From NCBI RefSeq assembly GCF_900100005.1, contig NZ_FNEB01000006.1, positions 208,865-272,864 on the forward strand: a stretch of 64,000 nt of DNA. The letters are read 5' to 3'. Position 1 is the stretch's first letter. Each line of letters opens with the position of its first letter. The position numbers and the translations under genes are program-made. Origin of the DNA: Lutimaribacter saemankumensis (GTDB taxonomy: Bacteria > Pseudomonadota > Alphaproteobacteria > Rhodobacterales > Rhodobacteraceae). Positions 41,033 to 49,312 of the stretch are shown here, in pieces. The notes beneath the pieces were generated by a model. That model searched no databases and had not been told where the DNA came from. It worked only from the letters and a program-made list of their open reading frames with translations.

Positions 41033-41773
41033 ATGCGTGTCTTTCTTTGCTGTGCAGCGTTTCTTGGGCTTGTCGCCTGTGCGCCCGCCGTGCCCGACAG
41101 CGGGCAGGGCGTGGGGTTTCGCGACTACGATGAATACCAGCGCGAGCAGGCTGAACGTGACTCGATGCTGACGGGAACCGCGATTCCGCCGGCAGGTGTC
41201 ATTTCCGATGAAACGGCCGGAACCGGGCGCACCCTGCCGCAAGGGCAGGCGCAATCGGTGTCCGTAGCCCCGCAGAACGAGGCCGAGCGGCTGGCCGCGG
41301 AAACGGCCGCAGCGCTCAATTCCGGCGTCGCGCCGGTCGAGGCAAGCCCATCGAACCCTCCGCCCGAAGCGGTCAATTCGGCAGGCATCAGCCAGGAAAA
41401 CAACTTCGACAACGTTTCGAGCCTCCGCACAATTGAAAGCGACGCACAGCGCATCGCCCAGAACCGTGCGCAATACCAGGTGATCCAGCCCGAGGCGTTG
41501 CCGTCGCGTGCCGGTGCGGCGGGGCCGAATATCGTGGATTTCGCGCTGCGCACCACCAATCCCAAGGGCGCGGCGCTTTACCGGCGCAGCAACCTGTCTG
41601 GCCAGAGCCGGTATCAGCGCAATTGCGCCAAGTACCCATCGCCTGACCGCGCGCAAGAGGATTTTCTTTCCAGGGGCGGCCCTGAGCGCGACCGGCTGGG
41701 ACTGGACCCCGATGGCGACGGTTTCGCTTGCGAATGGGATCCGGCACCGTTCCGCAAGGTGCGCGGGGGCTGA
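41033..41773 (+). CDS. Lipoprotein with C-terminal Excalibur calcium-binding domain
   Basis: This 246-residue protein has a lipoprotein signal (MRVFLCCAAFLGLVACAP). A low-complexity Ala/Pro/Ser region follows, and the C-terminal Excalibur motif DPDGDGFACEWDP is preceded by a Cys (RNCAKYP) that may pair with it. GGCAGG lies nine bases before this ATG; the in-frame ATG nine bases upstream sits too close to that site. The Excalibur loop is known to bind calcium in cell-envelope proteins. It is followed by an amidase gene, so a cell-wall role is plausible. Confidence 0.85.
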   Translation: MRVFLCCAAFLGLVACAPAVPDSGQGVGFRDYDEYQREQAERDSMLTGTAIPPAGVISDETAGTGRTLPQGQAQSVSVAPQNEAERLAAETAAALNSGVAPVEASPSNPPPEAVNSAGISQENNFDNVSSLRTIESDAQRIAQNRAQYQVIQPEALPSRAGAAGPNIVDFALRTTNPKGAALYRRSNLSGQSRYQRNCAKYPSPDRAQEDFLSRGGPERDRLGLDPDGDGFACEWDPAPFRKVRGG

Positions 41774-41781
41774 TCGCGCAC

Positions 41782-42501
41782 TTGGACGTGATCCGGCATC
41801 CCTCGCCGAATTTCGGGCCGCGGCGCGATGGCGCCCGGCCTGACATGATCGTTCTGCACTACACGGCGATGGACGGGGCGCAGGCCGCGCTTGGGCGGCT
41901 TTGCGATACCCAGTCCGAGGTTTCCGCGCATTACCTGATCGGTTCCGACGGCACGGTCTGGCACTTGGTCGACGAGGACATGCGCGCATGGCATGCCGGT
42001 GCCGGGCAATGGGGGGACGTGACCGACGTCAACTCGCGCTCGATCGGGATCGAGCTGGACAATCTGGGGACGCACCCGTTTTCCGAGGCGCAGATGCGCG
42101 CGCTTGAGGCGTTGCTTGAGGATGTGATGGCACGATGGTCGATCCCGGCCGAGCGCGTGATCGGACATTCGGACATGGCACCGGATCGCAAGCAGGATCC
42201 CGGCCCGCGGTTCGACTGGCGGCGTCTGGCTGTCCAGGGTTTGGCGGTTTGGCCCGCTGCGCAACCGCGCGGTTCCGAGGAAAAACCGCGCGATTTCTGG
42301 ACCGAGGCGCATTTGCGCGACTTTGCCGACGCGCTGCGCAGGTTCGGCTATCCGGTGCCGCCCAGCGGCCTGGCGCCGCTGGTGATGCTGGATGCCTTCC
42401 GCGGGCGGTTCGCCGGGCTGCGCGATGGGCCCGCCATTCTGGCGGCCGCGCAGGATCTGGCCGCCCGCTTTCCCGTTGACCGCGACGGGCCCAACACATA
42501 A
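41782..42501 (+). CDS. N-acetylmuramoyl-L-alanine amidase (Amidase_2/AmpD-like)
   Basis: A 239-residue amidase that cuts the amide bond between muramic acid and the stem peptide. The zinc ligands are His in MIVLHYTAM, His in VIGHSDMAP, and the Asp in that same region (RKQDPGPRFDW). A C-terminal helical segment could bind peptidoglycan. No good ATG exists: TTG at 41782 (GGGGG about ten bases upstream) or GTG at 41788 fit the conserved HPSPNFGPR start. An ATG at 41734 would overlap the Excalibur gene by 40 bases. The amidase call is firm; the start is not. Confidence 0.85.
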   Translation: MDVIRHPSPNFGPRRDGARPDMIVLHYTAMDGAQAALGRLCDTQSEVSAHYLIGSDGTVWHLVDEDMRAWHAGAGQWGDVTDVNSRSIGIELDNLGTHPFSEAQMRALEALLEDVMARWSIPAERVIGHSDMAPDRKQDPGPRFDWRRLAVQGLAVWPAAQPRGSEEKPRDFWTEAHLRDFADALRRFGYPVPPSGLAPLVMLDAFRGRFAGLRDGPAILAAAQDLAARFPVDRDGPNT

Positions 42502-42511
42502 CTGGGCAGGT

Positions 42512-42906
42512 GCGCGGAGGGCCGGATGACCGCGGGGGTGCGAACCCACGAGGAAAGTCCGGACTCCACAAGACGATGGTGCCGGGTAACGCCCGGGCAG
42601 GGAAACCTGACGGAAAGCGCCACAGAAAACAGACTACCCCGGCTTGTCCGGGGAAAAGGTGAAACGGTGGGGTAAGAGCCCACCGGGGGGCTGGCAACAG
42701 CCCCCGCACGGCAAGCCCCACCAGGAGCAATGCCGAATAGGATCCCCGCGCGGGCTGATCGGGCAACCGATATCGCTGCAGGGCATGTCTTGGCCCAGGG
42801 GATCGGGTAGGCAGCTGGAGGGGCACCGGCAACGGTGCCCTTAGATGAATGGTCATCCAGAGGGGGCAACCCCTTGGACAGAATCCGGCTTACAGGCCCT
42901 CCGCGC
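42512..42906 (+). ncRNA. rnpB: RNase P RNA (class A, alphaproteobacterial type)
   Basis: The ends GCGCGGAGGGCC (42512-42523) and GGCCCTCCGCGC (42895-42906) pair as helix P1. Conserved RNase P core segments include GAGGAAAGTCCGGACTCC near 42549 and ACAGAAAACAGACTACC near 42622. It lies directly after the amidase gene. It processes the 5' leader of tRNA precursors. P1 is followed by an AT-rich run (ATATTTTTCC), a likely terminator. Confidence 0.96.
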
Positions 42907-42987
42907 ATATTTTTCCTTGTTGACCGCCGTCAAATGACTGTTGCGGACGATGTGCTATGATGCACGCGAACAACCGGAGGGATCGCA

Positions 42988-43698
42988 ATGAGTTTCGTCA
43001 AGACGCTGGCCACGCTGGCCGTGGGCTTTGCCGCTGCGCGCGGCGTGCAGAAGGTCAAGGAAATGGGTGGCATGGATGGCCTGAAAGATGCCATGCGCAA
43101 GGCTGGTGAGCCGGGCGGAATGGCCGACCAGATGGGCGACATGGCAAAGAAGATGGGCCTGCCCGTTGATCAGGACCAGATGCGCGGGTTGTTTGCGCGG
43201 TTCGGTGGGCAGGCGGCCGACGCGACCGAGGCGACGGAGCAGGGGCTTGGCAATCTGATGGGGGCCATGACCAGCGCGGCAGGCGTCGGGGCCAAGGGCA
43301 TGGGCGAGATGATGGAATCCCTCACCAAGGGAACCGCCATCGGCGCCACGACCGAGGAAAACGCCCGGCTGATGATCCGCGCGATGATCCAGGCCGCGAA
43401 ATCAGACGGAGAGATCGACGCCGAGGAACGCAAGATCATTCTCGACCACCTGAGCGACGCCAGCGAAGACGAGATCGCCTTTGTCGAGGCGGCGCTCGAT
43501 GCGCCGGTCGATCCGATGGCGCTGGCGCGCGATACCGGCGACACTATGCGGGCACAGGTCTATTCGGCCGCGCTGATGGCGATTGCCGTCGATACCGACG
43601 CGGAACGGACCTATCTGCGGGGTCTGGCACAGGCCCTTCAACTGGATGACGACACCGTCGCCGACCTGCATAAGACGATGGGCCGGCCACCGCTTTGA
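42988..43698 (+). CDS. TerB-like DUF533 family protein
   Basis: This 236-residue protein has the C-terminal TerB-like helical domain (RLMIRAMIQAAKSDGEIDAEERKIILDHL) with the acidic Asp/Glu pair typical of the TerB fold. An N-terminal hydrophobic, Gly/Met-rich region (MSFVKTLATLAVGFAAARG, GGMADQMGDMAKKMG) precedes it. DUF533 proteins are inner-membrane associated and of unknown function. GGAGGG precedes the ATG. Confidence 0.87.
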   Translation: MSFVKTLATLAVGFAAARGVQKVKEMGGMDGLKDAMRKAGEPGGMADQMGDMAKKMGLPVDQDQMRGLFARFGGQAADATEATEQGLGNLMGAMTSAAGVGAKGMGEMMESLTKGTAIGATTEENARLMIRAMIQAAKSDGEIDAEERKIILDHLSDASEDEIAFVEAALDAPVDPMALARDTGDTMRAQVYSAALMAIAVDTDAERTYLRGLAQALQLDDDTVADLHKTMGRPPL

Positions 43699-43738
43699 CG
43701 CGCCGCCGGGTTTTTGTTCCGGGCATCGGGTTTGGCTG

Positions 43739-43766
43739 TTGACTCTTGGCCCGCCGCAGGTAAAAG
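43739..43766 (+). promoter_or_regulatory. Putative rpmG promoter
   Basis: TTGACT (43739-43744) and TAAAAG (43761-43766) are 16 bases apart, ending 55 bases before the rpmG ATG. Predicted only. Confidence 0.45.
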
Positions 43767-43820
43767 GCGGGCTTCAAGAGATTTCACGGGCGGCACTCCG
43801 CCCTGTGCAGGAGAGCGACA

Positions 43821-43988
43821 ATGGCGAAGCCGACCACTATCAAGATCCGCCTGAACTCGACCGCGGGCACCGGCCACTTTTACGTGACCAAGAAAAACGC
43901 ACGCACCATGACCGAGAAGATGACCGTACGCAAATACGACCCGGTCGCGCGCAAGCATGTCGAGTACAAGGAAGGCAAGATCAAGTAA
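43821..43988 (+). CDS. rpmG: 50S ribosomal protein L33
   Basis: This 55-residue ribosomal protein starts [18 protein letters not shown] and ends VEYKEGKIK. It has the L33 signature ([27 protein letters not shown]) but none of the four zinc-binding cysteines, so it is the Cys-free, zinc-independent paralogue type. CAGGAGAG lies upstream. It is short and easily missed. Confidence 0.97.
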   Translation: MAKPTTIKIRLNSTAGTGHFYVTKKNARTMTEKMTVRKYDPVARKHVEYKEGKIK

Positions 43989-44013
43989 GATCGCCTGACA
44001 CCGGACAAGACGA

Positions 44014-44049
44014 AACGCCGCGCGGCCCATGGCCAGCGCGGCGTTTTTT
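44014..44049 (+). terminator. Terminator after rpmG
   Basis: ACGCCGCGC (44015-44023) pairs with GCGCGGCGT (44036-44044) and is followed by TTTTTC. Confidence 0.92.
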
Positions 44050-44113
44050 CGTGCCGAAACCCCAAAGGCATACGCGCTGGCCCGCCCCCCGATCTACTAG
44101 GAAAGCCAGCCAC

Positions 44114-44617
44114 ATGCCCGATCACATGCCCCCCGAAATCCGTTTGTCCTGTCCCGGTGACAGGGATGCGGTCGATGCGCTTTTGGCGCGGTCCTACCCT
44201 GCGCTTATGGCGGCGGATTACCCGCCCGACCTGCTGGCAGAGGCGCTGCCGATCATCGCCCGCGCGCAGCCCGATCTGCTGGCCAGCGGCAGCTATTTCG
44301 TGGCCGAGCAGGCCGATCGTGTCGTCGCGGCAGGGGGATGGACGCGTGGCACCCGCGGGCCCGATCGTATCGGCCATGTGCGCCATGTGGCGACCGACCC
44401 CGCCTGTCTGCGCCGCGGTGTCGGGCGGGCATTGATGGGGGCCGTCATGCGCGATGCGGCAGGGCGTGGCATCACGGACCTGCATTGCCACAGTTCCCTG
44501 ACGGCAGAGCCGTTCTATCGTGCGCTTGGCTTTACCCGCGTGGCCGAGGTGATGGTGCGCCTGCCGGGCGAGGTGCTGTTCCCTTCGATCCACATGTACG
44601 CGCGGCTAGGCGTATGA
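44114..44617 (+). CDS. GNAT-family N-acetyltransferase
   Basis: This 167-residue protein has the GNAT core: HVRHVATDPACLRRGVGRALMGAVMRDAAGRG, the acetyl-CoA pyrophosphate-binding motif A (RRGVGRAL), and FYRALGF near the C-terminus. The start at 44114 or at 44126 (MPPEIRL) is possible. Substrate unknown. It shares a bidirectional hairpin terminator with the convergent Bax-inhibitor homologue. Confidence 0.87.
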   Translation: MPDHMPPEIRLSCPGDRDAVDALLARSYPALMAADYPPDLLAEALPIIARAQPDLLASGSYFVAEQADRVVAAGGWTRGTRGPDRIGHVRHVATDPACLRRGVGRALMGAVMRDAAGRGITDLHCHSSLTAEPFYRALGFTRVAEVMVRLPGEVLFPSIHMYARLGV

Positions 44618-44650
44618 AAAAAGGGCCGGTCAGATGACCGGCCCTTCGCA
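44617..44650. terminator. Bidirectional terminator between GNAT and Bax-inhibitor genes
   Basis: AAGGGCCGGTCA (44621-44632) pairs with TGACCGGCCCTT (44635-44646), with runs of A on the left. It can serve both convergent genes. Confidence 0.82.
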
Positions 44651-44670
44651 TGACTGTATCTCGGCGCTGT

Positions 44671-45450
44671 TTATTCGCGGTTGCCCAGCAGTTGCAGCAG
44701 CATCATGAACATGTTGATGAAGTCCAGATACAGACGCAGCGCGCCCATGATCGCGGACTTGCCAAGCCACTCGCTGTCGCCGTGATGGGCGTGGGCGAGA
44801 TACTCGTTCTTGATGTCCTGCGTGTCATACGCGGTCAGGCCGGCAAAGATCAGCACACCCAGGATCGAGATCGCGAACATGATCGCGGGCGAGCCAAGGA
44901 AGATGTTGATGATCGATGCCACGATCAGGCCGATGACGCCCATGATAAGGAAGCTGCCCCAGCCCGAGATGTCCTTCTTGGTGGTGTAGCCCCAGAGCGA
45001 CAGGCCGGCAAAGGCGATCGAGGTGATTAGGAACACCTGCATGATCGAATGGCCGGTGAACACCAGGAAGATCGAGCTGATCGACAGGCCCATCAGCACC
45101 GCGAAGACGTAGAATGCCAGTTGTACGCCGGCGGCCGACAGACGGTTCACCGCCGCCCCGAAGCCGAAGAAGACAAAGGCCAGCGGTGCGAACATGATCA
45201 CCCATTTCAGCGGCGACATGTAGATCGCCTGACCGAAGCCGGTCAGGTACTGGCCTTCGCGGATCATCGCTGTGGCCGCGGACGGATCGGTTGTCACGGC
45301 CAGCCCGGCGATTGCCCAGGCAGCAAGAAATGTGATGAACGTGCCCACGGACATGGTGCCGTAGACCTTGTTCATGTGGGCGCGGAGCCCTTCGTCAATC
45401 TGGGCGGCGCTTACGCCGGCCGCCGTCCGGATTGTGTTGTATTCAGCCAT
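44671..45450 (-). CDS. Bax inhibitor-1/YccA-family membrane protein
   Basis: This 259-residue protein has about seven hydrophobic helices and the BI-1 C-terminal pattern GVLIFAGLTAYDTQDIKNEY. The conserved Asp of the family (AYDTQ) is present. Family members are proton-sensitive calcium leak channels or FtsH modulators; the specific role here is unknown. The start at 45450 has GGAGG upstream. The longer upstream reading is rejected. Confidence 0.92.
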   Translation of the reverse strand: MAEYNTIRTAAGVSAAQIDEGLRAHMNKVYGTMSVGTFITFLAAWAIAGLAVTTDPSAATAMIREGQYLTGFGQAIYMSPLKWVIMFAPLAFVFFGFGAAVNRLSAAGVQLAFYVFAVLMGLSISSIFLVFTGHSIMQVFLITSIAFAGLSLWGYTTKKDISGWGSFLIMGVIGLIVASIINIFLGSPAIMFAISILGVLIFAGLTAYDTQDIKNEYLAHAHHGDSEWLGKSAIMGALRLYLDFINMFMMLLQLLGNRE

Positions 45451-45561
45451 TAAAGCCTCCGATGCGAAACCCTGTGGTCCGGGAATACGGACCTTGTCGC
45501 AAATATCGGTAAGGCCTTTCATCGTTTCAAGGGTTTTGCGCGTCAATTATGACTTTTCTTG

Positions 45562-45792
45562 TCACCTTTGGCCGCGCGGTGCTGCCGACCAGTGCGCAGG
45601 GGCATCCCAGAACGGGCGCTGCGCCTCGGTTTCGGCCTCGGAACGGCTCAGACCGATATCTTCCAACGCGGCATCGTCGAGGCGGGCAAGGGCCCGGCGC
45701 TGACGTGCCAGGGCGAACAGGTCCGCGATCCGCGGCCGGTGGGCGTGGTGCATGGGCAAAAAGCGCGACAGCGCATGGGACAGGGCGATCAT
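45562..45792 (-). CDS. DUF1127-domain protein (YjiS-like)
   Basis: This 76-residue Arg/Ala-rich protein has the DUF1127 helix-turn-helix-like motif ARLDDAALEDIGLSRSEAETEAQRPFW. DUF1127 proteins in alphaproteobacteria are linked to RNA binding and stress or phosphate regulation, though this is from a few studied cases. AAAGGAAAAG lies upstream. It is divergent from a LysR regulator. Confidence 0.85.
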   Translation of the reverse strand: MIALSHALSRFLPMHHAHRPRIADLFALARQRRALARLDDAALEDIGLSRSEAETEAQRPFWDAPAHWSAAPRGQR

Positions 45793-45836
45793 ATCTTTTC
45801 CTTTCGCGATGGTTCGGGTTTGTTTCATCAAACTTG

Positions 45837-45876
45837 TTGAACATCTATGATCCGTCGTGCTATTTGTGAAACGAAT
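45837..45876 (+). promoter_or_regulatory. Promoter and possible LysR box between DUF1127 and lysR
   Basis: TTGAAC (45837-45842), 18 bases, then TATTTG (45861-45866), preceded by a TGC extended -10. The 15-base imperfect palindrome ATTTGTGAAACGAAT (45862-45876) has the T-N11-A form of LysR-type sites and overlaps the -10 region, which would fit autoregulation. Confidence 0.4.
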
Positions 45877-45907
45877 GTTTTTGACGGTAACCATCAGGGA
45901 TTGTGAT

Positions 45908-46783
45908 ATGAGAAATCTGGACGTCACCACGCTTCGGTCTTTCGTTGCGGTGGCCGAACTGGGCGGTGTGACCCGCGCGGCGACGCATCTGAACCTGACG
46001 CAATCGGCTGTGTCCATGCAGCTCAAGCGGCTGGAAGAGTTGTTGGCGCTCAATCTGTTCGACCGGAGCGGGCGGCGGATCGCGCTGACGCTGAATGGCG
46101 AACAGTTGCTGTCCTATGCCAAGCGCATGGTGCATCTGAACGACGAGGTGATGATGCGCCTGACCGATCAGGCCTTTGAGGGCGAGGTCATCCTGGGCGC
46201 ACCCCATGACATCGTCTATCCCACGATTCCGCAGGTGCTTAAGGCTTACAACGCCGCTTTTCCACGGGTGAAGATCACGCTTCGGTCATCGAGCACCGTC
46301 AAGCTGCACGAGGCGCTGGACCGGGGGGAGGTCGATCTGATCCTGACCACCGAAAGTGCGCTGCGTCCGGGTGGTGAAACATTGACCGAAGTGCCCTTGC
46401 GCTGGGTCGGGGCGCGTGGGGGGCAGCTTTGGCGTCAGCGCCCGATGCGGCTTGCATTCTGCAAGCATTGCGCATTCCGCCCAATCGCCGTGCGTGCCCT
46501 GGAAGAAACCGGTATCGACTGGGAAATGACTGTCGACTCGGACGATGACCGGTCGATCGAGGCGCTGATAAGCGCAGACCTGAGCATCGGCGCCCTGTTG
46601 GAAGACAGCATTCCCCCCCACCAGGAGGCGATCCCGCATGGCAGCGGCCTGCCGGATCTGGGCACCCAACAGATCAACCTTTACGCCCCCACGGCGGATG
46701 GCGGCGGGATGATCGACGAATTGCGCAAGGTGCTGCGCAGCGCCTTTGCTGGCAAGCCTGCAGACCTGCGCCTTACGGCGTGA
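45908..46783 (+). CDS. LysR-family transcriptional regulator
   Basis: This 291-residue regulator has an N-terminal winged helix-turn-helix (LDVTTLRSFVAVAELGGVTRAATHLNLTQSAVSMQLKRLE) and a periplasmic-binding-protein-like effector domain. The effector region has two Cys residues (LAFCKHCAFRP), unusual but not enough to call a redox sensor. It is divergent from DUF1127, the likely target. The last 11 bases overlap the end of the convergent oxidoreductase gene. Confidence 0.92.
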   Translation: MRNLDVTTLRSFVAVAELGGVTRAATHLNLTQSAVSMQLKRLEELLALNLFDRSGRRIALTLNGEQLLSYAKRMVHLNDEVMMRLTDQAFEGEVILGAPHDIVYPTIPQVLKAYNAAFPRVKITLRSSSTVKLHEALDRGEVDLILTTESALRPGGETLTEVPLRWVGARGGQLWRQRPMRLAFCKHCAFRPIAVRALEETGIDWEMTVDSDDDRSIEALISADLSIGALLEDSIPPHQEAIPHGSGLPDLGTQQINLYAPTADGGGMIDELRKVLRSAFAGKPADLRLTA

Positions 46784-47732
46784 TCACGACCTTGCCGGTG
46801 GATTTCCGGCTGCGCAGCAGCTCCAGCCCCTCGCGGGCACGCTCCAGCGGCAGGATGTGGCTGACATGGGGTTTCAGCCGGCCGTCCTGATACCATCCCA
46901 GCAATGTGCGCAGGCTGCCGGTCACGGCTTCGGGGCGGAATTTCAGGTATCCGCCCCAGTAGACGCCCAGTACGCTCAGGTTCTTGACCAGCAGGTGGTT
47001 GGCCGGAATCTGGGGCACATCGCCACTTGCAAAGCCGATGGGCAGCAGGCGGGCCTCGGGGTTGCAGGCGCGGAAAGCGGCCTGCCATTGTTCGCCGCCG
47101 ACCGGATCATAGACCACATCGGCGCCGCCCAGCGCCTTGACGCGGTCACGGATGTCTTCGGTTTTTGCGTCGATCAGGTGGTCGGCCCCGGCCTGCCTTG
47201 CAATCTCCAGCTTGTCCTGCCCGCGGGCGCAGGCGATCACGGTTGCGCCCATGAGCTTGCCGATTTCGACAGCCGTCAGACCCACGCCGCCCGCCGCGCC
47301 CAGCACAAGCAGGGTTTCGCCCGGCTGCATCCGCGCCCGGTGGTCAAGGGCAAGATGGCTGGTGCCATAGGCGATCTGGAACGCGGCGGCATCCTCGGCG
47401 GACATCGCGTCAGGCAATGGAACGGCGCGGTCAGCGGGAAAGCAGCCGTATTCGGCCAGACCGCCCTGGCCCCCGAAGACGGCGACGCGCGTTCCGGCAA
47501 CCGGTCCGGCCACGCCCGGACCCAACGCATCGACGACCCCGGCGACCTCCATTCCAAGGACAAAAGGCGCCTGCGGCGTATCCTGATACTTGCCTTGCTC
47601 CAGGAGAAGATCGGCGAAGTTCAGCCCGCAAGCCTCGATCTTCACGCGGATCTCGCCTGCGCCGGGTTCCGGCGTGGGACAATTGGTCAGGGCAGCGGCT
47701 TGCCCTGCGCTGAGTACCTGAAAAGCGCGCAT
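46773..47732 (-). CDS. Zinc-type quinone oxidoreductase (MDR family)
   Basis: This 319-residue medium-chain dehydrogenase/reductase has EACGLNFADLLLEQGKY, the cofactor-binding GAAGGVGLTAVEIGKLMGA, and GGYLKFRPEAV. It lacks the Zn-binding Cys set of true alcohol dehydrogenases, so it fits NADPH:quinone oxidoreductases. It probably reduces quinones or alkenals. The physiological substrate is unknown. Confidence 0.9.
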   Translation of the reverse strand: MRAFQVLSAGQAAALTNCPTPEPGAGEIRVKIEACGLNFADLLLEQGKYQDTPQAPFVLGMEVAGVVDALGPGVAGPVAGTRVAVFGGQGGLAEYGCFPADRAVPLPDAMSAEDAAAFQIAYGTSHLALDHRARMQPGETLLVLGAAGGVGLTAVEIGKLMGATVIACARGQDKLEIARQAGADHLIDAKTEDIRDRVKALGGADVVYDPVGGEQWQAAFRACNPEARLLPIGFASGDVPQIPANHLLVKNLSVLGVYWGGYLKFRPEAVTGSLRTLLGWYQDGRLKPHVSHILPLERAREGLELLRSRKSTGKVVITP

Positions 47733-47806
47733 TTTTTTCTCCGTTCGGCGTTCGCGGCAAGATGCGCGGCGGACTTTGCGGTGTCAAACCCGGGCGTGCG
47801 GTTCAA

Positions 47807-47855
47807 TCACCCCAAAATTGAGTCTCAAAGGTATAGGATCACGCATTTGGGGTGA
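47807..47855. promoter_or_regulatory. Inverted repeat upstream of the XRE regulator
   Basis: TCACCCCAAA (47807-47816) and TTTGGGGTGA (47846-47855) are perfect 10-base arms separated by 29 bases. A third GGGGTGA copy occurs near 47899. The arms lie between two divergent genes, the oxidoreductase and the XRE regulator, so they could be an operator. Confidence 0.4.
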
Positions 47856-47989
47856 AAAAACGTTGTTGGCGATGCCAATATGCGTCATTCTCGACGTGGG
47901 GTGAGAGACGGCGATGGCCGGGCATGCGATTATTTCTGCGCAGTCGGGGCATCTGTCTTTCCGAGACACTAATTCGATGGAGTTTGAAC

Positions 47990-48361
47990 ATGGCACATCC
48001 TGTAGATGTCCACGTGGGTAAGCGCATTCGTCAGCGCCGCTGGCTGGTCGGTATGACCCAGCAGCAACTGGCAGAAAGCGTCGGGATCAAGTTTCAGCAG
48101 ATCCAGAAGTACGAAACCGGTGCAAACCGGGTCAGCGCATCAAGGCTTTGGGATATTGCCGAGGCGCTGGATGTCGATGTAAGCTTTTTCTTCGAAGGGC
48201 TGAATTCAGCGTCGCAGGATGCGAATACACCGCAGGACATGCCGCAGGATTTGCTGGGTGACAAGGAAGCGATGGACCTTGTCCGGTCCTATTACGCCAT
48301 TCCCGAAAACCAGCGTCGGCGCCTGTTCGAACTGGCACGGGTGTTGTCCGACGTGGCTTGA
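47990..48361 (+). CDS. XRE-family helix-turn-helix regulator
   Basis: This 123-residue protein has an N-terminal HTH: VGKRIRQRRWLVGMTQQQLAESVGIKFQQIQKYETG and NRVSASRLWDIAEALDVDVSFFFEG. The C-terminal tail (LGDKEAMDLVRSYYAIPENQRRRLFELARVL) could dimerise. It resembles the SinR/HipB-like regulators found throughout Rhodobacterales. The start at 47990 gives the usual MAHPVDVHVGKR; a longer reading is rejected. Targets unknown; the nearby inverted repeat is a candidate. Confidence 0.9.
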   Translation: MAHPVDVHVGKRIRQRRWLVGMTQQQLAESVGIKFQQIQKYETGANRVSASRLWDIAEALDVDVSFFFEGLNSASQDANTPQDMPQDLLGDKEAMDLVRSYYAIPENQRRRLFELARVLSDVA

Positions 48362-48412
48362 GGCACGCAGCGCGCTGCGCTAGGGCTGCATCAACAGCCC
48401 GGAGCGCAGCGC

Positions 48413-49207
48413 ATGCAACAAGATCGAGACATCATTGAAACCGCCCACGCGATGGCAGATGCCGCCCGCCGGGCGGTTTTGCCGTTCTTCAGGGCGCCCG
48501 ACCTGAGCACCGACAACAAGGATGCCGGCGGTTTCGACCCGGTGACCGAGGGCGATCGCGCAACCGAGGCCGCAATGCGCGCGGTTCTGGCCGAGCGCCG
48601 CCCGCAGGATGCCATTGTGGGTGAAGAGTTTGCCGACAAATCCGGCAGCAGCGACGTCACCTGGGTGATCGACCCGATCGACGGCACGCGCGGTTTCATG
48701 TCGGGCACACCGACCTGGGGGGTGTTGATCGCGGCCGCGCGCGGCGGTGTGCCGGTGTTCGGTATCGTCGACCAGCCCTATATCGGCGAACGCTTCTGGG
48801 GCGGGCTGGGTCAGGCCGGGATGACAGGGCCGCAGGGCGCGCGCCCGCTGGCCGTGCGCGGCGACCGCCCGCTGCACGAGGCGATCCTGTTCACGACCTT
48901 TCCAGAGGTCGGCACGCCCGAAGAACGCAACGCTTTCGGGGCCGTGGCAGACGCCGTGCAACTGACCCGGTATGGCATGGATTGCTATGCCTACGCCCTG
49001 CTGGCGGCCGGCCAGATCGACCTTGTGATCGAGGCGGGATTGTCGAACTACGATATCCAGGCCCCCATGGCCGTAATCGAGGCCGCGGGCGGGATCGTCA
49101 CCGACTGGCAGGGTGGGCCCGCACAGGATGGCGGGCGCGTCATCGCCGCTGCGGGCCGGATGCAGCACAAGGCCGCGCTGGAAATACTGGAACGCCACGC
49201 CTCTTGA
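48413..49207 (+). CDS. hisN: Histidinol-phosphatase (inositol monophosphatase fold)
   Basis: This 264-residue enzyme has the IMPase metal site GEEFADKSG and WVIDPIDGTRGFMSGTPTW, and later NYDIQAPMAVIEAAGG. The sequence after IDGT (RGF) and the pattern of the family fit the alphaproteobacterial HisN-type histidinol-phosphatase, which completes the eighth step of histidine synthesis. A general sugar phosphatase cannot be excluded. Confidence 0.88.
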   Translation: MQQDRDIIETAHAMADAARRAVLPFFRAPDLSTDNKDAGGFDPVTEGDRATEAAMRAVLAERRPQDAIVGEEFADKSGSSDVTWVIDPIDGTRGFMSGTPTWGVLIAAARGGVPVFGIVDQPYIGERFWGGLGQAGMTGPQGARPLAVRGDRPLHEAILFTTFPEVGTPEERNAFGAVADAVQLTRYGMDCYAYALLAAGQIDLVIEAGLSNYDIQAPMAVIEAAGGIVTDWQGGPAQDGGRVIAAAGRMQHKAALEILERHAS

Positions 49208-49312
49208 TCGGATCAGGCGTGCGGGGCTAAGAAAAACGGCGCGCTTCTTGCCCCTTTCCGGCGCGCCCCGAATTGCCAGAGGGGGTCCGACTGGCATGAA
49301 AGGGGGCTGAGA

